NCBI GenBank assembly: GCA_902363575.1
Contig: CABJAJ010000004.1
Coordinates: forward strand, 256,310 to 320,309
From: Rikenellaceae bacterium
GTDB lineage: Bacteria > Bacteroidota > Bacteroidia > Bacteroidales > Rikenellaceae
DNA length: 64,000 nucleotides
Reading direction: 5' to 3'
Notes under the pieces: model-generated
What the model was told of the DNA's origin: nothing
The model's input: only the letters and a program-made list of their open reading frames with translations
Database searches by the model: none
Position numbers and translations under genes: made by a program
Part shown: piece after piece, positions 50,647 through 58,238 of the stretch
How positions within the stretch are numbered: the first letter of the stretch is position 1
How the letters are laid out: every line of letters begins with the position of its first letter

Positions 50647-51228
50647 ATGCGAATGAATAGAAAAGAAGAACTAATAATGTGTTTCCCTCTAAATTTAAAA
50701 GAGGATGTTCAAGTAGTTATTGATAATTTGAAAATCAAGGACAAAGATATTCATGAAAGGTCGTATAGCGTCAAAATTAATGATATACTCTTAACAATAC
50801 CGGAACGGATATACTTTAGTGAACCTGTATCTGGAAATTTGACTACTATACAGAAACATATTTTAGATTGCATTTTCACAAGACATGATAATGGTTTTAT
50901 TAGACAGAAGCATTTGCACAATCTATTATTTTGTACAGAGTATTGGGTTATTCCGTTCAGTTTTAGGTTATTAGGTGAATATGTAAAAGATATATTAATT
51001 GACATAAAAATTCACTTAGAAAATAATATTGAAAATTACCTTGACTTTATATCTGAAAATAACGTGTTTTATAATAGAACAAGAAGTCAGATGATTAGCT
51101 ATTGGGATTGTTATTATAGAGAAGAATGCCCTAATCTTAAATCATATATAGGTTTTCATATTTTCAGTGATTTAGAAACAGCATATAACAAACGAATAAA
51201 CAGCCCTAACGGTCAGTTATTCACATAA
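50647..51228 (+). CDS. Cassette protein of unknown family
   Basis: A 193-residue cytoplasmic protein, AT-rich and helical in its second half. Notable segments are ILLTIPERIYFSEP, LDCIFTRHDNGFIRQKHLHNLL and PFSFRLLGEYVKDILIDI. I do not recognise a family. Its place in the array suggests an immunity protein (inference). A second ATG six bases in is also possible. The C-terminal residues INSPNGQLFT are encoded by repeat D. Confidence 0.65.
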   Translation: MRMNRKEELIMCFPLNLKEDVQVVIDNLKIKDKDIHERSYSVKINDILLTIPERIYFSEPVSGNLTTIQKHILDCIFTRHDNGFIRQKHLHNLLFCTEYWVIPFSFRLLGEYVKDILIDIKIHLENNIENYLDFISENNVFYNRTRSQMISYWDCYYREECPNLKSYIGFHIFSDLETAYNKRINSPNGQLFT

Positions 51229-51234
51229 CATTAC
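51197..51234 (+). repeat. Cassette repeat D
   Basis: AACAGC at 51199-51204 and AACATTAC at 51227-51234; the stop of the preceding gene overlaps the second box. The internal hairpin is weak. Confidence 0.6.
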
Positions 51235-51256
51235 AGACAACTTAATACAGAAATAT

Positions 51257-51802
51257 ATGGAATATATACCGGATTATCTGAAACCATTTATTATACACAA
51301 AGACTATTTTCCTGAATTGATAGAAGATTCATGGTTTAATAATCCTGTATATTGGAAAGGTCGGTTAATATCACCGCAAAACGAAACAAAATTCAAACTT
51401 TACTTTTGTGGTGAATTAATTGATAATTCCATTGTAGGCAAGCAAACTTCACCTTTGGCAATATATGCGGATTCAGTACATTCAGGAGAAAGGATTACTC
51501 TTTTTGATGAACGGTATAATGGATATGAAGCATTACTTATAGAGGATAACAGAGAACATCCATTATCTCCTGAGATTCAGTTTGTAGATAAAGATGCTGA
51601 AACAGAATTTGAAATTATCATTCTTGGATGCAGTAGTACTGATTTCGATGATGAATATCCCGCCACCGAACAAGTACGACTAATCAACGGTGACTTGGTA
51701 AATAAAGAGTATCTGAAATGTAATGCTTTTGATTTCATTTCAATACTTATTCGCAATGCCAAAGGTCAGGTATATACGATATTGGAAATGGAATTATGTT
51801 AG
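51257..51802 (+). CDS. Cassette protein of unknown family
   Basis: A 181-residue acidic cytoplasmic protein, mostly beta: KFKLYFCGELIDNS, GERITLFDERYNGYEALLI, FEIIILGCSSTDFDDEYPA and VYTILEMELC. No family is recognised. The lack of signal peptide and the array context suggest an immunity role (inference). Codon use is AT-rich like its neighbours. Confidence 0.65.
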   Translation: MEYIPDYLKPFIIHKDYFPELIEDSWFNNPVYWKGRLISPQNETKFKLYFCGELIDNSIVGKQTSPLAIYADSVHSGERITLFDERYNGYEALLIEDNREHPLSPEIQFVDKDAETEFEIIILGCSSTDFDDEYPATEQVRLINGDLVNKEYLKCNAFDFISILIRNAKGQVYTILEMELC

Positions 51803-51828
51803 TTAAATCGTCTGTAACAAGGTCGAGA

Positions 51829-51862
51829 TAACAGCTAAACGCTGTTCCTCACCAAGCCATTA
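51829..51862 (+). repeat. Cassette repeat E
   Basis: AACAGC-TAAAC-GCTGTT forms a perfect six-base hairpin; ends GCCATTA (51856-51862). Confidence 0.6.
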
Positions 51863-51878
51863 TCTGCCCATAAAAAGA

Positions 51879-52874
51879 ATGAATATGAAAATAGAATTAG
51901 AAAATTGCCAAAAAAGTCTTACTCTCAAAGATTTTGAAGAAATAGAGAGTAAATTGGGTTATGCCTTGCCGGAAAGACTGAAAGAGTTCTATTTACAATA
52001 TAATGGAGGTTCTACGAAACAGATCGCAAGCATAAATAAATATCAAGAGGTGGAAATTGAAGATTTCTTCCCATTCAAATATAACAAGGATTTTAAGAAT
52101 GACCCCAGATATACGGCAGAAGGCGAAACATTAGAGTTAAGAAAAGCAGGAGCTATATCTGATAGCATTCTTATTTTTGCTATGGAATCTACCGATGAAG
52201 GTCGGATTACCATAGACTTGGTTAATGGAAAGATCTATCTTTACCCTATTGTGGGGATGCAAGATGTAATCTTCAATTTTGGAGAGCCACGACTTGTTGC
52301 AAATTCAATAGATGATTTCTTTGACAATCTCGTTGTTTTGGACGGGCACAAAGCAATTCCAGCAATAGAAGAAATCGAAGAGGGACAAACGGAGACAGCA
52401 GGTGTAATGCCTGAACTTTCGGACTGTTCGGCTTCGCTAACAAAAGAAGATATAAAGAATTTTGAGGTTGAGTTGAATGTAAAGATTCCGGCAGGCATGA
52501 AGAACTTTTACCTCAAGTTCAACGGTGGTATGCCATCACCATATTGTTATCAACCGCAGGACGAGGATTTGGATCGGGTGGAGATAAATGCGTTCTTTCC
52601 GATAAAGGAACGCACCAATGCTTTTGAAACAATTGAAGTCATAGCCAAAGATATATGGAGTAGGAATTTAATGCCATGCAATCTGTTGCCTTTTGCTATG
52701 GATTCGGGTGGAAACTATTATGCGTTGAACTTGAAGAATAAAAAGATTTACTATTACTTGACTGACGAGTGGGACGAAAACGCTTCAAGAGAATACAACT
52801 TTGAAACAAATACTCGTTACATCGCCCAGTCATTCAATTACTTTATAAATCATTTCATCGAAGAAGAGGAATAA
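51879..52874 (+). CDS. Double SMI1/KNR4 (SUKH) domain immunity protein
   Basis: A 331-residue protein with two SUKH domains in tandem. The first (about 10-150) has LKDFEEIESKLGYALPERLKEFYLQYNGG, the second (about 185-331) has LTKEDIKNFEVELNVKIPAGMKNFYLKFNGG. The matching FYLQYNGG/FYLKFNGG blocks indicate internal duplication. Likely a toxin antidote, perhaps covering more than one toxin variant. An ATG six bases further in is an alternative start. Confidence 0.85.
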   Translation: MNMKIELENCQKSLTLKDFEEIESKLGYALPERLKEFYLQYNGGSTKQIASINKYQEVEIEDFFPFKYNKDFKNDPRYTAEGETLELRKAGAISDSILIFAMESTDEGRITIDLVNGKIYLYPIVGMQDVIFNFGEPRLVANSIDDFFDNLVVLDGHKAIPAIEEIEEGQTETAGVMPELSDCSASLTKEDIKNFEVELNVKIPAGMKNFYLKFNGGMPSPYCYQPQDEDLDRVEINAFFPIKERTNAFETIEVIAKDIWSRNLMPCNLLPFAMDSGGNYYALNLKNKKIYYYLTDEWDENASREYNFETNTRYIAQSFNYFINHFIEEEE

Positions 52875-52884
52875 AGCGGGCAGA

Positions 52885-52933
52885 TAACAAGCGGATCAAT
52901 CTCCTTTAATGATGATTATCCGCCGAACATTAC
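52885..52933 (+). repeat. Cassette repeat F
   Basis: AACAA then GCGGAT (52891-52896) pairing with ATCCGC (52918-52923), ending AACATTAC (52926-52933). Confidence 0.6.
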
Positions 52934-52951
52934 TAACGATAACAAATTTGT

Positions 52952-53320
52952 ATGAAAGTTTTTATTGGAGGTGAATTGGAACATAGTATTTCTGATAAGT
53001 TTCGTAAAGCAAGAAACTCTGTAATAGAATATATGGATTGTCTATGTGATATTTCATATATTAATGAACTAAGTTTCTATGTATTCTGCTTAAAAGGATT
53101 TACTACAAATCCATTAAGTCGATATTCGAAAAAACGTAATCGGATAGAATTGGAAATTCTACTCCCATTTGATAAATTTGAAACAGCAAATGATTCTCAA
53201 TGTGTTGAGATATTGAAACAAAGTATTCTTGATGCTATTGAGAACTATAAAAATAAAAACATTCCACAACAATATATTGATGTAATTGTAGAAAAAATGA
53301 AAGCATCAATTAATGAATGA
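52952..53320 (+). CDS. Small immunity-type protein (Imm44-like)
   Basis: A 122-residue protein starting MKVFIGGELEHSISDKFRKARN, which resembles the start of Imm44 immunity proteins by eye. LSFYVFCLKGF and RIELEILLPFDKFETA form the central strands, and a charged helix ends the protein. Cytoplasmic and AT-rich. Confidence 0.6.
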   Translation: MKVFIGGELEHSISDKFRKARNSVIEYMDCLCDISYINELSFYVFCLKGFTTNPLSRYSKKRNRIELEILLPFDKFETANDSQCVEILKQSILDAIENYKNKNIPQQYIDVIVEKMKASINE

Positions 53321-53328
53321 ATTCGTTA

Positions 53329-53375
53329 GTAACAAACAGCACTACTGCTTAAAGCGGAACGCTATTGAACATTAC
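53329..53375 (+). repeat. Cassette repeat G
   Basis: GTAACAAACAGCACTAC, GCTT/AAGC hairpin, GGAACGCT, ending AACATTAC (53368-53375). Almost the same as repeat C. Confidence 0.75.
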
Positions 53376-53379
53376 AGCT

Positions 53380-54357
53380 ATGGATATAACGAATAGAATT
53401 ATTGTCGCCTTACTGGAACGAATGAAAAGTAGAAACAAGAACTTTTCATTATCAAGACCTAAGTTTCATCGGTTGTTTCAAATAAATCCCGATGGCTACT
53501 TATGGTATGGCGAGAAACTGGAGCGGCATTTACTTAACAAATATGGAGAATCGGCTGATACATTGAAATATCTTGATATATATTATTTCATTTCCAATAT
53601 TGTGCGGTTGTATTACATGCCTAAAAATTCAAATTCGGAGGAAAACGAGTTTGGAAAGCTATACGCTTATGGCTCCATAATAGGGTTACACCGTTGTCAT
53701 ATTCCAGATAAGCGAATATATCTGAACCGATTGTTAAATACTTTACTGTTCTGTTGTCCGACTTCTGAAGAATATATCCGTAGATTCCGCTGGCAAAAAA
53801 ACGGTATATATTACAAATCGCAGGATGTGGAAGTTCTTATTGCCGATACATTTACAGAAATACGGGAATCGGACAAACAATCAGAATCCATTGAAATAGT
53901 TGAGTCAATAGTCAATGAGACATACCGTTATCTGGTAGGCTCAAATACGGGGCTTCCATTTGTCCGTTCGGAAACTTTATTGCACTACAACCTGAACCCA
54001 TCTGATTATATGTGGCTATATCAGCACGATAAGGAATTGTTTTATACTTGTCTTGATGCAGCAGCATTACAGTCGGAGATTTTCAGTTACAAGTCATTTG
54101 TGTACAATTTCAACCTGTATATTCTAAAAGACGCAAATATATTGGATGAATTGTCCAGATATTCCAAATGTTATGAAGCCGTTTTAGAACTGCTTTTCAA
54201 ATCCGATTCAATTATGCAGAACTCTGTTATTCGGCAAATCAAATTATGTAGAAATGAAGATACCATTAAACAGAATAACAGATTGGATGCTATTAACAAA
54301 TGGCTCAACTCCCTAAACAAGATTGGTTGCCACAGAACATTAAACATTAGAAAATGA
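53380..54357 (+). CDS. Large cassette protein of unknown family
   Basis: A 325-residue AT-rich cytoplasmic protein, predicted mainly helical. Segments include INPDGYLWYGEKLERHLLNKYG, YAYGSIIGLHRCHIPDKRIYLNRLLNTLLFCCP and YMWLYQHDKELFYTCLDAAALQSE. No family recognised. The ATG at 53380 is five codons after an in-frame TTG that lies inside repeat G. The stop (TGA) overlaps the ATG of the following lipoprotein gene. Confidence 0.65.
   Translation: MDITNRIIVALLERMKSRNKNFSLSRPKFHRLFQINPDGYLWYGEKLERHLLNKYGESADTLKYLDIYYFISNIVRLYYMPKNSNSEENEFGKLYAYGSIIGLHRCHIPDKRIYLNRLLNTLLFCCPTSEEYIRRFRWQKNGIYYKSQDVEVLIADTFTEIRESDKQSESIEIVESIVNETYRYLVGSNTGLPFVRSETLLHYNLNPSDYMWLYQHDKELFYTCLDAAALQSEIFSYKSFVYNFNLYILKDANILDELSRYSKCYEAVLELLFKSDSIMQNSVIRQIKLCRNEDTIKQNNRLDAINKWLNSLNKIGCHRTLNIRK
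54315..54349 (+). repeat. Cassette repeat H (degenerate, last copy)
   Basis: AAACAAG, then AACATTAAACATTAG; entirely inside the end of the preceding coding region. No clear hairpin. Confidence 0.45.
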
Positions 54358-54944
54358 GAACACCAGTCATAATCCTGTTATTTGTAATCCTGCTTGCCGT
54401 AAGCTGCGGAGAGCCTCCCATGCCGCCGTCGGACGAGGAAATGATACGCCATTTCACCACGCACGAGGTGGCGTTCCGTAAGGTGTACGAAATCATGGCA
54501 GAGAGTTCAGAAGGTAGTTTTCACTACCCGCCGCTTTCTCCGGAAGAGGTTATTATACTTGATTCAATGGAGCAAAGCGATACATCCCATGAAACGAATG
54601 ATGAACAAGACATCCCGGTATATGGACTGTTGAAGCCGGAGCGAATCCTACTCGACTCCCTGTTATCAGAGATTGGATGCGGTTTTATCCTTGTTGATCG
54701 CAGGGAATGGGGAACGGCAGATTCGGTATATGTGAGCCTCGTTATGCCGTACTACTCCCACGGCATCGTGGATGCCGGAACGTCCAAGAGTTTCGTTTAC
54801 GATCCCGGATTGAGAAGCCGTCGGAATATCCGTATCACCGAACATGGCGACCTGAACGAGATCTACCGCAGGACGTACAACGACACCACGCTTTACAAGC
54901 CCATCAAGGGAAACTGGTACATCGAGTTAGACCATTCGATATAA
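54354..54944 (+). CDS. Hypothetical lipoprotein
   Basis: A 196-residue protein with lipoprotein signal MRTPVIILLFVILLAVSC (Cys18). The mature part starts with a Pro-rich stretch (GEPPMPPSDEE) and contains ESIGCGFILVDRREW-like strands and RNIRITEHGDLNEIYRRTYND. Its GC is higher than the cassettes before it, so it may mark the array's far edge. Coupled by ATGA overlap to the preceding gene. Could be an envelope immunity protein; unknown family. Confidence 0.7.
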   Translation: MRTPVIILLFVILLAVSCGEPPMPPSDEEMIRHFTTHEVAFRKVYEIMAESSEGSFHYPPLSPEEVIILDSMEQSDTSHETNDEQDIPVYGLLKPERILLDSLLSEIGCGFILVDRREWGTADSVYVSLVMPYYSHGIVDAGTSKSFVYDPGLRSRRNIRITEHGDLNEIYRRTYNDTTLYKPIKGNWYIELDHSI

Positions 54945-54972
54945 CGGCCCGGAGTCCGTATCAAAGTATGTA

Positions 54973-55365
54973 TCACTTTTTGTCAAGAAGATACATCATA
55001 AAGCAGATAATGGCCATCGCAAGGAAAAATAACAGAACCGCAAGGAGTTCGTTAAACCTGCACTTGGCATAGTGAGACATCACTGCTTTGCCTCGCCATT
55101 TGTAAATCCTGCTGACGAGCGACATAACGGCAAATGTGACAATGCTAAAAACGACACATGGCAACAATGCCGACACACCTGGAAAAAGCCGGATAGTAAC
55201 AGTCATCATAGGGAATATCAAAAGAGCGAAGATATAAATCGAGAGCATCATTTCGCCATCGACCCTGCCTGTTCGTCTTGCCTGCTTCCATTTCTCCCCC
55301 ATCCACCAGAGGTAGTCCCAGAGATAAAACCGTTGCTTATTCTCCTGCCGTTTCATCATGCCCAA
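54973..55365 (-). CDS. Small membrane protein, paralogue of the next gene
   Basis: A 130-residue protein with three to four hydrophobic segments (about 41-60, 65-88 and 108-127). The N-terminus YLWDYLWWMGEKWKQ resembles YMWYVAEIWHE in the upstream neighbour, so the two look like a tandem duplication. It overlaps that gene by ten bases. Unknown function; membrane immunity protein is a guess from context. Confidence 0.65.
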   Translation of the reverse strand: MGMMKRQENKQRFYLWDYLWWMGEKWKQARRTGRVDGEMMLSIYIFALLIFPMMTVTIRLFPGVSALLPCVVFSIVTFAVMSLVSRIYKWRGKAVMSHYAKCRFNELLAVLLFFLAMAIICFMMYLLDKK

Positions 55366-55751
55366 TGTATAAATCCGAGGTGGAACATCAGCGCTACATT
55401 TGCCACGATCAGGGCGATAGCGATAAGAACTATTTTGGCGAGCTTCCTGCCGGGATGTTTCATCTTCCCGTAATGTTCACGGAGTGCTTCACGCCGTCCG
55501 GCTGTATAGCGTAGCTTGCAGAATAAATCGGGAAGAAAGCAGAGAGGAATCACTATGGCCAAACCAATCATCCAGCCGAAAAGGCGCAATATCGGCGGAA
55601 CCCCAAGCGGTATGAGTAGGACGAAGAGCCAGCACCAAAACAGTAGCATACGTCCGTTGAGATTGGTACGCTCCCTTTCGTGCCATATCTCGGCTACATA
55701 CCACATATAGTCGATGAAGCAGATCCGGTATTTGCGATTGTCCTTTTCCAT
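55356..55751 (-). CDS. Small membrane protein, tandem paralogue
   Basis: A 131-residue protein starting MEKDNRKYRICFIDYMWYVA with about four hydrophobic segments (about 35-50, 52-75, 107-128). The ATG at 55751 is chosen because it lies four bases after the Imm17-like stop. Same layout as the downstream 130-residue protein: aromatic amphipathic start, two central segments, basic loop, C-terminal segment. Confidence 0.65.
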   Translation of the reverse strand: MEKDNRKYRICFIDYMWYVAEIWHERERTNLNGRMLLFWCWLFVLLIPLGVPPILRLFGWMIGLAIVIPLCFLPDLFCKLRYTAGRREALREHYGKMKHPGRKLAKIVLIAIALIVANVALMFHLGFIHWA

Positions 55752-55755
55752 ACCG

Positions 55756-56037
55756 TTATCTCCATACAAAGAAACCAACCAATATAAGTATAATCAGAAC
55801 GCTGACCAACACAATCTGAACCCTGCGGCGTGTTTCAGGCTTGCAATCGTCAAATAACCACAGTTTGCTGTTAAACTGCCAATGACACGCCCATTTCCAA
55901 CGGAACAGCAACCCTGCAAGCCATAGGGCAAGCAACCCGACACCAAACAGCAACCCGTATTGCGGGTGAGCCTGCAACCACTCGAAAAACGTTTCCGCCT
56001 TGCTGTTCATTGCTTCGTATATATCGGTAACTGTCAT
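55756..56037 (-). CDS. Imm17-like membrane immunity protein
   Basis: A 93-residue protein with two hydrophobic segments (about 28-45, LLFGVGLLALWLAGLLFRWKW, and 75-93, IVLVSVLIILILVGFFVWR). The arrangement of a short N-terminal helix, a segment ending in RWKWAC, a basic loop and a terminal segment resembles the Imm17 family of Bacteroidales. The ATG at 56037 (MTVTDIYEAM) is preferred over an upstream frame. First gene of a three-gene minus-strand unit. Confidence 0.65.
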   Translation of the reverse strand: MTVTDIYEAMNSKAETFFEWLQAHPQYGLLFGVGLLALWLAGLLFRWKWACHWQFNSKLWLFDDCKPETRRRVQIVLVSVLIILILVGFFVWR

Positions 56038-56144
56038 ACTTATAATTAAAAGGATTCCGAACACAAAAATAATGTTTTCTGTTCACATAATCACTACTTT
56101 ATGCTCCAAAACACCGGCTGTGCGGTTATAAAACCAAGAAACAG

Positions 56145-56165
56145 CCCCCGTTAAGGTAACGGAGG
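56145..56165 (-). terminator. Terminator after mobC
   Basis: On the minus strand CCTCCGTTA pairs with TAACGGGGG (one G-T pair) around CCT, followed by a T-rich tract (TGTTTCTTGGTTTT). It closes the mobA-mobB-mobC transcript. Confidence 0.65.
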
Positions 56166-56191
56166 GTGTTTGCGGGGGTGTTTGTGTTCAT

Positions 56192-58201
56192 TTAGTTCTG
56201 TTCCGGCAGGAGCTTGCAAAGCACCGGGTCGTTCTTGATACGTTCCAGTTCCTCGGCGACGATGCGGCCGGCCTCTGCCTTGATACGTTCGTAGTTTTCC
56301 TGCACGACCTGTTTCATGTGATCCGTCCCGTTCTCGTCCGTGAAATCGGTAATTTGTGGTATCTTCTTGTACCGGGCCGTTTCCGCTTTCACTTTTTCGT
56401 TGTCCACGACAATCTCGCAGTGGAAAATCTTCTGCTCGATACGTTCGTCGAAATTGTCCGCCACAGCCCCGACGAACATTCCCTGCGTGAGCGTCGAGAT
56501 CTTCGAGGCCGGGATCAGGCTGTCCAGCTGCGTGGATATGGATGTCGATTTGTCGCTGCGGCTCAACGTCATGCTCTGCCGCTTCTGCAATACCTTACCG
56601 AACCGTTCCGAGAGTGTCTTGGCCGTTTCACCTACGACCTGCCCGGAGAAGATGTTGCCCACCGTGTTCATCACGACGGCGGCCTCCTTGTCCCCGTAGT
56701 CCCTCTTCAACTGTGAAAAATCCTGGAAGCACAGCAGCACGGCGACCTTGTTGCTTCTGGCCGTGGCGATCAGGTTGTCGAGTCCCTTGAAGTAGATTGT
56801 CGGCAGCTCGTCGATGATGATGCCCGATTTGAGCTGGCCTTTCTTATTTATGAGCTTGACAATCCGGGAATTATACAATCCCAAAGCCGCTCCGTAAATG
56901 TTTTGCCTGTCGGGATTGTTCCCCACGCAGAGTATCTTGGGATCGTTCGGGTTATTGATGTCGAGCGTGAAGTCATCGCCCGACATGACCCAATATAGCT
57001 GGGGCGAAATCATGCGGGAAAGCGGAATTTTGGCCGATGCTATCTGGCCCTGGAGCTGGTCTTGAGCGCCTCCGAGCCAGGCATCCATAAAGGGGCTGAG
57101 GTAGTTTTCGAGTTCCGGGTAGGATGTCAGAATCGGGAAAATATCCTCGTACCGCTTGTTCAGGAACTCGATGGCGTGCGGGAAGGTACAATACCGCCCG
57201 TTGTCGTAGATGCGCAGGAACCAGATCACGGCCGCGAAAAGGATAATGGGGCTTTCCACAAAAAAATCGCCCTGCTTCTGCACCCAGCTTCGGTTCAGGT
57301 TGAGCATGATGGTATAGGCGCTCTCGTAGGCGTCCGAAATATCGGTCATGAAGTCCGGGTGAATGGGGTTACAGCGGTGCGAGCGGCGCGGGTCGTCGAA
57401 ATTTATGACGTAGAAAGTCGGGATTTTCTTGTAACCTTTCTGGTGATTCAGCAGGTGGTTGTAAGCGATTTCCGAAAGATCGGGAAACTTGTAGTCATAG
57501 ATGTATTGGGTATAGCCCTTTTCGATTTGCTGTTTAATAAACTGGTTTACAACACAATAACTCTTCCCGCTGCCCGGGCTTCCCATGCAGATGCAAGCCC
57601 TTTGCGGGTTTACAACGTTGGCGAACCCGTTGTTCCACTGTTTGTTATAGTAAAATTTCGTCGGCAGATTTATGGAGTACTCGTTCTCGATCAGGCGTGT
57701 TTCCTGCTGGAATGATTCGTTCTCGTTATTGAAAGGGTCATCCATGAGATTGTTCTTCAGCAGGCGGGACATCCACACGCCGCCCATCAAGAGGCAGATA
57801 TACCCGGCCGATAGGGTCAGTATGTAGAAAGCCGCGTTCGCCGCTGCCGTCAGCGGCAAGTCCAGCAGCCACCAGTTGAAGAAGAACAGCACGCCTCCCG
57901 TGGCCAGCGATGCCGTGATTTTCCGCCAGGTAATTTTCTCCTCTTTTACTCCTTTTGTCCCGAGGCATGAAAGGGCGAGGAACACTACGGCGAAAAGTTT
58001 CGTCCATAGTATATTCCGGAACAGCCCCGCGGTGCGGTCGAAGTTCAGCAGAATCCTATCGACCACGCCGATATTGATTCCCCATTCCCGTATCTGCCCG
58101 TAACAGAACCAGTAGATGTTGATAACCACGAACAAGATACTCAATGCCCGCATGAAATCCATTGTTTTTGCAAGACCCCGAAGGTCGTCTTCCTGTTGCA
58201 T
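56192..58201 (-). CDS. mobC: Type IV coupling protein (VirD4/TraG-like; MobC)
   Basis: A 669-residue inner-membrane ATPase that brings the relaxase-DNA complex to the mating channel. N-terminal membrane segments lie at about 14-35, 60-80, 92-110 and 118-140. Walker A CMGSPGSGKSYCV is near residue 204 and Walker B GIIIDELPTIY near residue 460; LLCFQDFSQL follows. Last gene of the minus-strand mob operon, 37 bases after mobB. Confidence 0.93.
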   Translation of the reverse strand: MQQEDDLRGLAKTMDFMRALSILFVVINIYWFCYGQIREWGINIGVVDRILLNFDRTAGLFRNILWTKLFAVVFLALSCLGTKGVKEEKITWRKITASLATGGVLFFFNWWLLDLPLTAAANAAFYILTLSAGYICLLMGGVWMSRLLKNNLMDDPFNNENESFQQETRLIENEYSINLPTKFYYNKQWNNGFANVVNPQRACICMGSPGSGKSYCVVNQFIKQQIEKGYTQYIYDYKFPDLSEIAYNHLLNHQKGYKKIPTFYVINFDDPRRSHRCNPIHPDFMTDISDAYESAYTIMLNLNRSWVQKQGDFFVESPIILFAAVIWFLRIYDNGRYCTFPHAIEFLNKRYEDIFPILTSYPELENYLSPFMDAWLGGAQDQLQGQIASAKIPLSRMISPQLYWVMSGDDFTLDINNPNDPKILCVGNNPDRQNIYGAALGLYNSRIVKLINKKGQLKSGIIIDELPTIYFKGLDNLIATARSNKVAVLLCFQDFSQLKRDYGDKEAAVVMNTVGNIFSGQVVGETAKTLSERFGKVLQKRQSMTLSRSDKSTSISTQLDSLIPASKISTLTQGMFVGAVADNFDERIEQKIFHCEIVVDNEKVKAETARYKKIPQITDFTDENGTDHMKQVVQENYERIKAEAGRIVAEELERIKNDPVLCKLLPEQN

Positions 58202-58238
58202 AACCGTAAAATTTAATAAATGAATGATAATTGAGATG

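Noticed and set aside
48534..54944. Classical integron with IntI and attC sites
   Set aside because: The recombinase lacks the IntI-specific extra helix and the repeats end in AACATTAC rather than the GTTRRRY box, so I call it integron-like only.
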